64,000 nt of DNA from Paenibacillus sp. 481 (GTDB lineage Bacteria; Bacillota; Bacilli; Paenibacillales; Paenibacillaceae): assembly GCF_021223605.1 (NCBI RefSeq), contig NZ_CP075175.1:4171501-4235500 (forward strand), given 5' to 3'. The notes under the pieces are model-generated. The model did no database searches, was not told the origin of the DNA, and saw only the letters and a program-made list of their open reading frames with translations. Both the position numbers and the translations under genes were made by a program. Positions 1-8,470 of the stretch are shown one piece after another. Numbering within the stretch: position 1 is the stretch's first letter; each line of letters starts with the position of its first letter.

Positions 1-2
1 AA

Positions 3-1301
3 GCTTTTGAAAATGAACCACTCCCTGCTGAATGGGCAGAACAATTGTCACAAAGGAAGCAAGAGCTGCTACTTCAGCGACAACGCAGACGCCGCAATGC
101 TAAGTTAGTAGCTCTGCTCGTCTTGTTCTTTGCAATCGTCGTAGTAGCTCCAGGCGGGCAGTTGAGTATAGCTGATAAGTTGGCAACCTTTAGCGATGAG
201 CAGGGTCCTTCTATAACGGAACCTCGTGTGGAAGGAAACGGTCATAAACAAGTTAAGTTGCTGCCTGCCTCTCAGGGAGACAGGCTCGGAGAGCTGATAC
301 AATCCGCGATTGTTGCAGGTGCCAACAAGAAGATCGAGCTCTTGATTGTCGACGCTAAACGGGATAAACAATGGCTGCTGTGGTCACAACGACCGCGTCC
401 ACTGTGGCAAATTACAGTTCCAGAAGCTAAACCTACTGATGATGCCGAGGCAATGGATAGTGCCGATGCTGGTACAAGTGCGAGTAGGTCCCTCAGAGGC
501 GGCGCACTCGTTCAGCCGCTTGCGACACCTAATTGCAAGTGTGAAGAGGCTAAAGCGCAAGCACGGGTTACGGCTAACGAGTGGGCGCTTGAGGCAGAGC
601 GCAAGCTTGTTACGCGCTCTGCGCTAACAGCTGCTGTAAGCCGGGGCATTTCATTACCCGACCGCTGGAACGGATTAGCGAAGCCATATCCGCATAATCA
701 TGTGTCGGGTACAACGCCCCATCTAGCAGGAGACTATGCACAGCTTAAAGCTGCGTTCGATAAGCAATTATTGACCGCTGGCGCTGGCACTCAAGGCAAG
801 CAGATGGCGGCTGTCAAAGCGTTGTGGCAAGCGAACGACGCTGACCCTTTCAAGCACCCGCTGCGCATCGTCATCGACAAGCAGCGGCATCGCCTTGCGG
901 TTGTAAGCGGCAATATATTGCTGCGCAATTATAAGGTTGGACTTGGCGGCACACGCACCCCAGTCGGAACATTTAACATTACGGAGAAGGTTGTTAATCC
1001 AAATGGCAGCGCAACCGGAACGTACGGCAGCAGAGGGATGGCATTGTCCAACTCGCTTTATGCGATTCATGGCACAAGTGATCTTAGCAGCATTGGCAAG
1101 GATAAATCGCTCGGCTGTATACGCATGCTGCCCGCAGATGTTGAGGAGTTGTTCGATATGGTACCGCTAGGTGCGGAAGTACTCATTACGAGCGGCGTAT
1201 TACCTGCCGAGGAACGGGTGCCACAAGCGTCGGAGCGTTTCCGTGTGCAACTAGCTCCTTCGCAGCAAAATCCGAACAAAGTGTATGAGTGGCTAAGCTA
1301 G
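3..1301 (+). CDS. L,D-transpeptidase (YkuD domain), membrane-anchored, 5' end outside window
   Basis: The frame is open to the left edge, so the true start probably lies upstream; the TTG at 45 has no convincing ribosome binding site. A basic stretch (RQRRRR) is followed by one hydrophobic segment (about residues 20-38 counted from 45), which makes a signal anchor with the rest outside the cell. The C-terminal ~145 residues form a YkuD domain: HGTSD (His about 342) and SLGCIRM (Cys about 358) match the HXGT...SXGCIRM catalytic signature. Enzymes of this family use the Cys to make 3-3 cross-links or attach proteins in peptidoglycan. The middle region is low-similarity linker. The family call is secure; substrate and cellular role are inferred. 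Confidence 0.88.
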   Translation, partial: AFENEPLPAEWAEQLSQRKQELLLQRQRRRRNAKLVALLVLFFAIVVVAPGGQLSIADKLATFSDEQGPSITEPRVEGNGHKQVKLLPASQGDRLGELIQSAIVAGANKKIELLIVDAKRDKQWLLWSQRPRPLWQITVPEAKPTDDAEAMDSADAGTSASRSLRGGALVQPLATPNCKCEEAKAQARVTANEWALEAERKLVTRSALTAAVSRGISLPDRWNGLAKPYPHNHVSGTTPHLAGDYAQLKAAFDKQLLTAGAGTQGKQMAAVKALWQANDADPFKHPLRIVIDKQRHRLAVVSGNILLRNYKVGLGGTRTPVGTFNITEKVVNPNGSATGTYGSRGMALSNSLYAIHGTSDLSSIGKDKSLGCIRMLPADVEELFDMVPLGAEVLITSGVLPAEERVPQASERFRVQLAPSQQNPNKVYEWLS

Positions 1302-1327
1302 TTTGTAAGTTAGTTTTACATAAAAAA

Positions 1328-1375
1328 GAGCCGAACTTAAGCTTCCGGATGGAAGTTGAAAGTTCGGCTTTTTTT
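1328..1375 (+). terminator. Rho-independent terminator
   Basis: A 10-bp stem (AGCCGAACTT at 1329-1338 with AAGTTCGGCT at 1360-1369) runs straight into seven T residues. It lies just after the transpeptidase stop codon. Confidence 0.9.
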
Positions 1376-1406
1376 ACTACTGCTAAAAAAATGATTAACG
1401 GGTTTG

Positions 1407-1505
1407 GTTGTCTTAACGACTTCTAAACAAGCGCTAAACAACCGTTAATCAACTGCTAAACAACTGCTAAACAACTGCTAAACAACTGCTAAACAACTGC
1501 TTAAC
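1407..1505. repeat. 11-bp tandem repeat (AACTGCTAAAC)n
   Basis: Four perfect copies of AACTGCTAAAC run from 1451 to 1494, with one imperfect copy after them (1495-1505). At least three degenerate copies in the same 11-bp register precede them (1418, 1429 and 1440). The array sits in the convergent gap between two genes and codes for nothing visible. Confidence 0.85.
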
Positions 1506-1511
1506 AGCTTC

Positions 1512-1649
1512 TTAATTGCTCACAATCAATAAGATGGAGACGATAACGATAATGAACAGCAGACTCGCTCCAACCCAGTATAACGCCTTTTTATTTCCTG
1601 TATCTTGGGGTTTCGTAGCTAGCGTTGGGGGCTTGCGTTTTGCAGACAT
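1512..1649 (-). CDS. Small single-pass membrane protein (45 aa), unknown function
   Basis: A 45-residue frame reads MSAKRKPPTLATKPQD... then a hydrophobic C-terminal helix (VGASLLFIIVIVSILLIV) ending in SN. The ATG has a good Shine-Dalgarno sequence (AAAGGTGATG) a few bases upstream. The layout is a basic cytoplasmic tail with one C-terminal membrane helix. The gene is convergent with the transpeptidase gene and divergent from pyrD. I do not recognise a named family. The basic tail, clean helix and ribosome binding site make it more credible than the open frame on the opposite strand. Confidence 0.62.
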   Translation of the reverse strand: MSAKRKPPTLATKPQDTGNKKALYWVGASLLFIIVIVSILLIVSN

Positions 1650-1864
1650 CTGTCATCACCTTTCATTTCATAATATCATTTTACTGTTCATGCAAGTTGC
1701 TGTTTAAGTCCTTTATGTACTTCGCTATCATTATTGTAATCGTTTTCTAGGTAAATGAACAGATATGTTAATTGGATAACTGACTTTTCTTTTTTTCGAG
1801 AAACATTTAAACTGTTATATAGGGCATATACAATTTTGCATAGATATGATCGGAGTGAAACGGC

Positions 1865-2959
1865 TTGTTGTATCGCAATATAGGGAAACCGATTTTCTTT
1901 AAAATGGATCCAGAACGGGCACACCACCTTGTCATTGGAGGATTGGCAACAGCGGCCAAGCTGCCTGGGATGCAATCTATGCTGAAGGGGATGTATGGGG
2001 TATCAGCAGACCCTGCACTGACAATGGATTTGTTCGGGCTCACTTTCAATAGCCCAATCGGGTTAGCAGCCGGATTAGATAAAAATGCGGAAGCGGTGCC
2101 AGGCTTTTCTTCTATCGGGTTTGGCTTTATGGAAGTTGGGACCGTAACGCCTAAGGGGCAGCCCGGCAATGAGAAACCACGTATGTTTCGCTTGCCGCCG
2201 GATGAGGCGCTTATTAACAGAATGGGCTTTAACAACGAAGGGGCAGACACGATGCTCACGCGGTTGTCAGCGCTAACAAAGCGGCCCATTCCGATATTCG
2301 TTAATATTGGTAAAAATAAAGCTACACCGAATGAGCAGGCTCACGAAGACTACTTGTCCTGTATCCGTTCGTTGTACGATGTTGCGGACTTATTCGTCGT
2401 TAATATTAGTTCACCGAATACGCCGGATCTGCGTAGCTTGCAGCACGGCGATGATTTGCGTGCCTTGCTAACCGCTGTCGTGGCCGAAATGAAGCATCGT
2501 AACGAAGCGAGTGGCAAGCAGAAGGCGGTTCTCGTCAAAATTGCGCCAGACGTAACCGACGAGGAGCTTGCGCATATGACAGCGACGATAATGGCTAGTG
2601 GTGTATCTGGCATTATCGCGACGAATACGACACTGTCTCGGATGGGGACCGATCATCCGAATCGGTTGGAGAACGGTGGATTAAGCGGCAAGCCGTTAAC
2701 GGAGCGCTCGACAGAAGTCGTTCGGCAAGTTTACCGTCAGACGGGCGGCCGTATTCCGATTATCGGATCGGGTGGTGTATTTACACCAGAAGAGGCTTAC
2801 GCCAAAATTCGCGCGGGCGCGAGCTTGGTTGAAATTTATACGGGACTCATTTATCGCGGTCCTGGCATTAACCGTGAACTTGCCGCTGGGCTTAAGCGAT
2901 TGCTTGCCCGTGACGGCTACAAGCATATTTCAGAAGCCATCGGTGCAGATCATAGGTAG
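1865..2959 (+). CDS. pyrD: Dihydroorotate dehydrogenase (quinone), class 2
   Basis: PyrD oxidises dihydroorotate to orotate in pyrimidine synthesis and passes electrons through FMN to membrane quinone. The protein is 364 residues, normal for class 2. The N-terminal segment (YRNIGKPIFFKMDPERAHH) is the amphipathic membrane-associating region that class 1 enzymes lack. The barrel follows, with NSPIGLAAGLDKN, NISSPNTPDLR and IGSGGV (FMN phosphate site). Start: TTG at 1865 with GGAGTG 7 nt upstream; the TTG at 1868 is an alternative. The gene stands apart from other pyr genes, which is usual for class 2 pyrD, and is followed by relQ after 66 bp. Confidence 0.95.
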   Translation: MLYRNIGKPIFFKMDPERAHHLVIGGLATAAKLPGMQSMLKGMYGVSADPALTMDLFGLTFNSPIGLAAGLDKNAEAVPGFSSIGFGFMEVGTVTPKGQPGNEKPRMFRLPPDEALINRMGFNNEGADTMLTRLSALTKRPIPIFVNIGKNKATPNEQAHEDYLSCIRSLYDVADLFVVNISSPNTPDLRSLQHGDDLRALLTAVVAEMKHRNEASGKQKAVLVKIAPDVTDEELAHMTATIMASGVSGIIATNTTLSRMGTDHPNRLENGGLSGKPLTERSTEVVRQVYRQTGGRIPIIGSGGVFTPEEAYAKIRAGASLVEIYTGLIYRGPGINRELAAGLKRLLARDGYKHISEAIGADHR

Positions 2960-3025
2960 CACTTTCTATTACGGCAAGGGGAATTGTCGCAATAGGGTTG
3001 GTTGATCGGATAGGAGGCGTTCGAG

Positions 3026-3835
3026 TTGGACGGAATGGATTGGGGAAATTTTTTACTGCCTTACGAGCAGGCCGTTGAAGAGTTGAAAGTTAAATTTAAG
3101 ACGATGCGTGCTGAGCTGAAGAAGCGGGAAGAGTATGCGCCAATTGAGTTTGTAACCGGACGCGTCAAACGCATGACTAGCATCTTAGAGAAGTCAAAGC
3201 GACTTAACGTTCCGGTAGAGAACATCGAACGAGGCATTGAAGACATTGCAGGGATTCGCATTATGTGTCAGTTCGTAGAAGACATCAGGCGAGTAGCGGA
3301 GCTGATCCGTCAACGCAAAGATATGAATGTACTGTATGAAAAAGACTACATTACGAATTTCAAGGACAGCGGCTATCGCAGCTTCCATATGATCGTCGAG
3401 TATCCGGTACAAACGGCGCTTGGACAAAAGCTCGTGCTGGCTGAAATTCAGATTCGCACGTTGGCGATGAATTTCTGGGCGACGATCGAGCATTCACTCA
3501 ACTACAAATATCGCGACAGCTTGCCGGAAGATGTGAGGGCACGTTTGAAAAAGGCGGGCGAAGCAGCTTTTATTCTTGATAATGAGATGTCGAGCATTCG
3601 TGAAGAAATATTAGAAGCACAAATAAGCTTTGAGGATCACTCTAAAATCGTGCAAACGTGCTTGTCCTGCATTCAAGCGCTATACTCGTACCATCGCGTA
3701 AGCGAAGCGATACAGTTCCAACGCAAGTTCAATGAGTTGTGGGAGCAACGTGATATGGTCGGTATGAAGCAGTTGGAGGAAGTATTGATTGCGGAAATTA
3801 AAGCGGCGAAAAAAAGTATCGGTCAGCAACCATGA
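3026..3835 (+). CDS. relQ: Small alarmone synthetase (RelQ/YjbM/SasB type GTP pyrophosphokinase)
   Basis: This synthetase-only member of the RelA/SpoT family makes (p)ppGpp from ATP and GDP/GTP in the cytoplasm. RelQ signatures are visible: PIEFVTGRVKRMTSILEK, IEDIAGIRIMCQFVEDI, a GYRSFH segment and EIQIRTLAMNFWATIEHSLN. It has no HD hydrolase, TGS or ACT domain, and about 60 C-terminal residues follow the catalytic core. Start: TTG at 3026 with GGAGG 8 nt upstream. The stop overlaps the start of the DUF309 gene (ATGA), so the two are translationally coupled. The sequence resembles B. subtilis YjbM more than YwaC. Confidence 0.93.
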   Translation: MDGMDWGNFLLPYEQAVEELKVKFKTMRAELKKREEYAPIEFVTGRVKRMTSILEKSKRLNVPVENIERGIEDIAGIRIMCQFVEDIRRVAELIRQRKDMNVLYEKDYITNFKDSGYRSFHMIVEYPVQTALGQKLVLAEIQIRTLAMNFWATIEHSLNYKYRDSLPEDVRARLKKAGEAAFILDNEMSSIREEILEAQISFEDHSKIVQTCLSCIQALYSYHRVSEAIQFQRKFNELWEQRDMVGMKQLEEVLIAEIKAAKKSIGQQP

Positions 3836-4245
3836 CCGATGCCGCCTACGATCGGTTATACGTTCAGTTCTTAAAGTTATTTAATGAAGAACGGGACTAT
3901 TATACGTGCCATGATGTTATGGAAGAGCTATGGCTCGAAGAGGGACGGAAGCCTCTGTTGCAAGGATTGCTGCAAGTAGCAGTAGGGCTGCATCATCATC
4001 AGAACGGGAATCGCCCGGGTGCTATAAAGTTGTTGGAAGCGGCCTTAAACAAGCTCAATGGCTACGCAGATGAGATTATGGGCATTCAGTTACATAAGCT
4101 AAGACAGGATACGGAACTCGTGTTGGCTGCACTCAAATGCGCAGCGCATTTGCCGCCGTTTCGTGATATCACGATTGAGGTGCTTGATCCTGCGTTACAA
4201 CAACAAATCGATCAGGTGGCTTTGCCAGCTGAAGAAGATGATTAA
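3832..4245 (+). CDS. DUF309 domain protein
   Basis: A 137-residue helical protein with the DUF309 pattern: YYTCHDVMEELWLEEGR near the N-terminus and QGLLQVAVGLHHHQNGN in the middle, giving conserved His, Glu and Trp positions. The family's biochemical role is not established. Its ATG lies inside the relQ stop (ATGA overlap), so both come from one transcript, and a terminator follows immediately. The link to alarmone metabolism rests only on this coupling. Confidence 0.85.
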   Translation: MTDAAYDRLYVQFLKLFNEERDYYTCHDVMEELWLEEGRKPLLQGLLQVAVGLHHHQNGNRPGAIKLLEAALNKLNGYADEIMGIQLHKLRQDTELVLAALKCAAHLPPFRDITIEVLDPALQQQIDQVALPAEEDD

Positions 4246-4273
4246 AGGATGGTGCGTAGTCACCATCCTTTTC
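4245..4273 (+). terminator. Rho-independent terminator of pyrD-relQ-DUF309 segment
   Basis: A 10-bp stem (AAGGATGGTG with CACCATCCTT), 6-nt loop and T tract, starting at the stop codon of the DUF309 gene. Confidence 0.85.
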
Positions 4274-4281
4274 GTTATGAT

Positions 4282-4437
4282 GCTGATCGCGTCGCGCGTA
4301 AGCATTGAGCATGTCAGCTTGCTGATCGCGTCGCGCACAAGCATTGAGCATGTCAGCTTGCTGATCGCGTCGCACACAAGCATTGAGCATGTCAGCTTGC
4401 TGATCGCGGCGCACATAAGCATTGCACAAATCGAACT
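4282..4437. repeat. 39-bp tandem repeat, four copies
   Basis: Units start at 4282, 4321, 4360 and 4399. The first three are nearly identical and the fourth has diverged. Each begins GCTGATCGCG and contains AAGCATTGAGCATGTCAGC. Because 39 is a multiple of 3, several frames stay open and spell a 13-residue repeat, but the array lies beyond a terminator with no start signal, so I treat it as non-coding. It occupies most of the 317-bp gap before the CPBP gene. Confidence 0.85.
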
Positions 4438-4562
4438 TGCGTGATCACGCAATAGAAATGCGGGCACGCTTCCATCCTTGTGCCGACATCCCGATTTGCC
4501 CGCTAACGTGAAATGGTATCGTAAAGATATAAACCATTTACGAAGCGGAGCGTGAGTTACAC

Positions 4563-5366
4563 ATGATCAAAATACGACCATCAGTCGCCCATTTTTTCAA
4601 TGTATCTGATCCGAAATACGTCCAGTTTTTGCGTCAATACGATGCAAAAGGCTGGAAGCAGATTACGTTTTACATCAGTATGGCCCTATTTCCTGGGCTA
4701 CTCGCTTATATCGGTGTCTTTCATTTGCGAGAATCAATCATGTTATGGACAGGAATGTCTAGTCATTACGCACAATATACCGTTCTTGTCTTGCTAACTG
4801 CGGGCTGGCACATCTTCGTACCGCTGCTGTCATTGCGATATGTGGATAACATGACATTGAAGCAATCCCTTTGTTATTTAGGATTTAGACGACCCGATCT
4901 GAAAGGGCTGCTCCTTGTGTTTCCGCTATTAGCCATCATTATGACCTTGTTGTCCATCCCTTATTTACACACGATATATCCACCGTTGTACCACTTTTTT
5001 AACTCCATCCCGTGGCTTGCGATTGAATCATGGCATATTTATGTCGTTGGTTACTATGATTTCCCTTTTTTCCTACTGCTTATTGGCATAATCGGCAACT
5101 TTATCGGTGAAGAGATGTATTTTCGTGGCTATATATTGCATAAACTCGGCAGCGTCAAAGGGGATTGGATTATCGTTGGTGTCCTATTTAATGTGTACCA
5201 TTTCTGGCAAGCGCCAATTAACTGGGCGTACATTCCATTCTCCATATTTATCCCCTTTGAATTACTCGTAAAGTTGCGCAAAAATATTTATGGAGCTATT
5301 GCTCTGCACCTGTTCACTAATTTTTTATGGGGCACGATTACGTACATGCTTGCTGGTGTGAGATGA
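4563..5366 (+). CDS. CPBP-family intramembrane metalloprotease
   Basis: A 267-residue polytopic membrane protein. The C-terminal part carries the CPBP (Abi/Rce1-like) motifs: EEMYFRG (EExxxR), then FNVYH (FxxxH), then HLFTN (HxxxN), which bind metal and catalyse cleavage inside the membrane. Members process prenylated or short peptides, or give bacteriocin self-immunity; substrate here is unknown. The Shine-Dalgarno sequence (GGAG at 4547) is weak and 12 nt from the ATG. It lies 84 bp before a ComP-like kinase gene, so a role in peptide signalling is possible but only inferred. Confidence 0.85.
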   Translation: MIKIRPSVAHFFNVSDPKYVQFLRQYDAKGWKQITFYISMALFPGLLAYIGVFHLRESIMLWTGMSSHYAQYTVLVLLTAGWHIFVPLLSLRYVDNMTLKQSLCYLGFRRPDLKGLLLVFPLLAIIMTLLSIPYLHTIYPPLYHFFNSIPWLAIESWHIYVVGYYDFPFFLLLIGIIGNFIGEEMYFRGYILHKLGSVKGDWIIVGVLFNVYHFWQAPINWAYIPFSIFIPFELLVKLRKNIYGAIALHLFTNFLWGTITYMLAGVR

Positions 5367-5450
5367 CTTTAACGATAGCCTCTAACAATATAACTCTATA
5401 ACACTATAATTCATTAACTCTGCTGAGACACATGGGGGAGAACTACGACT

Positions 5451-7826
5451 ATGAGCGCATTCGTGAAAAAGTACGATCGATTCATTGGCTTAAGTGTGAC
5501 ACTGTTTGTACTGTTAGCGATTTATATTCATGCTGCCTCGTTTCAGCATCCTTATGTCGGGCTATACATTGGTTCCACCGACAACGGCTGGCAAATTGAA
5601 CGCATCGATCCGATGGGCGAAGCCCATAGTTGGCCTATTCAGCAGGGAGATACGGTTCGACTTGTAAACGGCCTGCTTCCTGATGAAATGATACGGTCTG
5701 ACGAAATGGTTCAATATGAACACATGGGCTCAGGGCTGCTGCTCATTGAACATGCGAGCTCGATCAGCTTTCAACGGAGTAATGAGGTATCTTGGACAGA
5801 GGATGTCGTCCTAACTGGGCAACAGTGGTTTAATCAGGTGCTTGCGATTGTGCTGGAAAGTATTTTGTTAGCCATGGGGTTAATGGCCTATTTTAAAAAA
5901 AGAGAGTCGTATCTTGTTCGCAGTTTCTTTATGATTAATGTGTTGATGGCTGTTACGATCTTAACGTTGTTTTCTTCCGAAATGTATATCTCCAATCTAA
6001 TTCTTATTCATTGTGCGATTTGGATGCCTTACGCGCTACTCTCTTTTTTCATCATCTTTGTGTTTAGGTCCGTGCAACCCGCACTCAGGCGTACAATGTT
6101 ATTGTTTCGCCTTGGTTTACTAGGTTTGTCGTTATTTGCGATCGTTACGTTCATACAAGGACATATTGCTGACTGGCTTCGTGGTTCGGTGCATCTTATT
6201 TTTATCGCTATGTTAGTTGGTATTGGCATCATTGCCTACGTTTATTGGAAATCACTAGATTTGATTGAGAAAAATCAGCTACTTACCTTTGTTATCGTGT
6301 TATATCTCAGCTTACTGCCGTACATTTTTTTGGTTGCGATACCGGATTTGCTATGGCAGGACTATTTGTTGCGCCCTGAATATGCGTTGATCGGATTTGT
6401 CTTGTTGTCAGCTGTCATCATGTGGTTACTCGTCAAGCGAAACATGCTAGATATGCGTTTTTACATGCGTAGCATTGTGCTGCATAGTTTGTATTTGGGC
6501 AGTTGTCTGCTGCTATTTGTAGCGGCGGCTAAATGGGAACGGATGTGGCAGTTGCTGCTACTATTCGCCATCTTTGCGGCTTTGACTTATGTGTATCAGC
6601 ATAGTTTATCCATCATGAGGCAAAAGGCCGTATCTCGGCAAACTTGGCTGCAACAGCAGCAGTTCAAGCTATCTCTGCAATGGATGGAGCACAAAAATGT
6701 GCGCGGACTCATCCGCATGCTCGCCGATGTTATCGATTACACCGTTGAGGTTGAAGGCGTGTGCGTTGTATGGAAAGAACCGAGTTATGCGACGGTACAC
6801 GGTACAGGTAAATATGCTGGTGCTGAGACGACCATAACGACCATAACGAACATAACGAACATGAGGGATGCAGTCTACCGTACGCTAGAGATGCAGTACG
6901 ATTTTGCGTACATAATGGATCTTGTTGATCCTGAGTCTGGCGATGAACTTGGCTATTTGTGTATCGGCCCGAAAAGGAATCAGACCTTATTTACAGACGA
7001 AGAACGCAAGCTAGTCGAACTTGTTCGCGCGGAGACGCTGCAATTGTTAGTGAATGCAAGACAATTATCTGCTATGCGGCAGGAAGGAGAGCAGAAGTCC
7101 GGCGAGGAGACGACCAACTGGCTAGCAACATTACAAACCCCGCAACGGATACTGGAAGCGCAGCAGGCAGAGCGAATGCGGACATCGTATTATCTACACG
7201 ATCATATTTTGCAAAATATTATTTTTATGTCGCGTGATATCGAGGAGTTGTATGCGACTGGTGATGTACGTAAAGCGCGTGTTCAAGCTTGGCTTTCCTG
7301 CCTGTACGGGACGCAGCAAGATATTCGCTTGCTATGCGATGATCTATATCCACATATCATCGATAATGTGGGACTTAAGGAAGCGGTGGAATGGCATGTG
7401 CGTTCCATGAAGAGCCAATTGGCAACGCACTCTATTCAAGTTGAGCTATGTTATGAATTGGACCCGCAGTTGGAACTACCACAATGGCTCAAGGCGACCT
7501 TGTTTCGCATCAATCGGGAGCTGATCAACAACGTGTTCAAGCATGGACAGGCAAGCGCGGTTCACGTTTGTGTTTGGCAGACGGCCGAAAATATTCATCT
7601 AAAGGTGGACGACAACGGAAAGGGCTTTGATGTGGCGCATGTATTTGATGATCATGCCAGCCAATCGTTTGGTTTGATTACGATTCACAATCAGGTGCAG
7701 CAGCTTGGCGGGCTGTTTCGAATTGAATCTGACGTGGACAAGGGAACATGTGTCCATGTGCAAATTCCGTTGATAAAGGAGGAAGGAAGTCATGGATTCG
7801 CGCATAAAAGTGATGTTGCTGGATGA
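5451..7826 (+). CDS. ComP-like membrane sensor histidine kinase
   Basis: A 791-residue kinase. The order is: N-terminal helix (about 13-30), an extracytoplasmic PDZ-like segment (about 35-115), a run of about nine membrane helices (about 125-385), a GAF-like cytoplasmic region (about 410-550), a HisKA_3 dimerisation domain with phospho-acceptor His about 583 (LHDHILQNIIF), and an HATPase with INRELINNVFKHG and DDNGKGFD. This is the ComP/DegS/NarX class. In B. subtilis ComP senses the ComX pheromone, but no comQ or comX is visible here, so the signal is unknown. The in-frame run TTITTITNITN (about 463-473) is a small repeat expansion. It overlaps the response regulator gene by 35 bp. Confidence 0.88.
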   Translation: MSAFVKKYDRFIGLSVTLFVLLAIYIHAASFQHPYVGLYIGSTDNGWQIERIDPMGEAHSWPIQQGDTVRLVNGLLPDEMIRSDEMVQYEHMGSGLLLIEHASSISFQRSNEVSWTEDVVLTGQQWFNQVLAIVLESILLAMGLMAYFKKRESYLVRSFFMINVLMAVTILTLFSSEMYISNLILIHCAIWMPYALLSFFIIFVFRSVQPALRRTMLLFRLGLLGLSLFAIVTFIQGHIADWLRGSVHLIFIAMLVGIGIIAYVYWKSLDLIEKNQLLTFVIVLYLSLLPYIFLVAIPDLLWQDYLLRPEYALIGFVLLSAVIMWLLVKRNMLDMRFYMRSIVLHSLYLGSCLLLFVAAAKWERMWQLLLLFAIFAALTYVYQHSLSIMRQKAVSRQTWLQQQQFKLSLQWMEHKNVRGLIRMLADVIDYTVEVEGVCVVWKEPSYATVHGTGKYAGAETTITTITNITNMRDAVYRTLEMQYDFAYIMDLVDPESGDELGYLCIGPKRNQTLFTDEERKLVELVRAETLQLLVNARQLSAMRQEGEQKSGEETTNWLATLQTPQRILEAQQAERMRTSYYLHDHILQNIIFMSRDIEELYATGDVRKARVQAWLSCLYGTQQDIRLLCDDLYPHIIDNVGLKEAVEWHVRSMKSQLATHSIQVELCYELDPQLELPQWLKATLFRINRELINNVFKHGQASAVHVCVWQTAENIHLKVDDNGKGFDVAHVFDDHASQSFGLITIHNQVQQLGGLFRIESDVDKGTCVHVQIPLIKEEGSHGFAHKSDVAG

Positions 7827-8436
7827 TCATCCTTTAATGATGGAAGCGTTAAAGGATCGGCTTGATAGGGAGCCTGATATTCAAGTCGTAGCCACTTTCC
7901 AACATCCACGACAGCTGCTCGATCACATCGAATATCATAACGCTGATGTAATTGTGATGGACATTTCAATGCCGCATATGAATGGCTTTGAATTGGCAGC
8001 TGTCTTGAAGGAGCGCTATGGATTGGCGCTAAAAATGATTATGTTATCGGGCTATTGTTACGATGCATATGTGACTAAAGCCTACGAAATGGGCGTACAC
8101 GCGTATTTGTCCAAGCAAGCCACTTATCCGCAAATCATTAACGCGATTAGGCAAAGTGCGCTAGGCCATGTGCTCATGTCAGACAAGTGGCTAACGCACA
8201 CGCGCACAGACAAGCTGACGCTAACAGAGCGGGAAGTGCTGACAAGAGTCGCACAGGAAATGACGAATAAGCAAATTGCCTGCGAGCTCATGATGAGCCA
8301 GCGTACAGTGGAACACCATCTTAGCTCGATGAATCAAAAGCTAGGTGTTCGTACACGCATTGGTGCCGTTGCCAAAGGCTATGAGCTTGGCTTACTTGGG
8401 CAAATGACGATTGCTGGAGATGATTCTAACCGTTAA
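7792..8436 (+). CDS. NarL/ComA-type response regulator
   Basis: A 214-residue regulator with an N-terminal receiver (acidic pair D11-D12, phospho-acceptor D57 in VIVMDISMPHMNG, Lys in YLSKQA) and a C-terminal LuxR-type HTH (LTLTEREVLTRVAQEMTNKQ...SQRTVEHHLSS). It should be phosphorylated by the kinase just upstream and bind DNA as a dimer. Its start has an AAAGGAGGAAGG ribosome binding site inside the kinase gene, and the two frames overlap by 35 bp, as in comP-comA. Target genes cannot be told from this window. Confidence 0.92.
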   Translation: MDSRIKVMLLDDHPLMMEALKDRLDREPDIQVVATFQHPRQLLDHIEYHNADVIVMDISMPHMNGFELAAVLKERYGLALKMIMLSGYCYDAYVTKAYEMGVHAYLSKQATYPQIINAIRQSALGHVLMSDKWLTHTRTDKLTLTEREVLTRVAQEMTNKQIACELMMSQRTVEHHLSSMNQKLGVRTRIGAVAKGYELGLLGQMTIAGDDSNR

Positions 8437-8470
8437 CGTAAAGCGCTGGGGAACGTTAGCTGCCTTTTTT
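8429..8470 (+). terminator. Possible weak terminator between convergent genes
   Basis: A 7-bp stem with one G-T pair (TTAACGT at 8433 with ACGTTAG at 8453) is followed by a T-rich tract at 8464-8470. It overlaps the 3' end of the convergent methyltransferase gene. Confidence 0.4.

Noticed and set aside
1516-1707. 63-codon plus-strand frame
   Set aside because: It overlaps a better-supported minus-strand small membrane protein with a good ribosome binding site; the plus frame has none.
4163-4444. 93-codon frame covering the 39-bp repeats
   Set aside because: It starts inside the DUF309 gene without a ribosome binding site and crosses a terminator; openness follows from the repeat length being a multiple of three.
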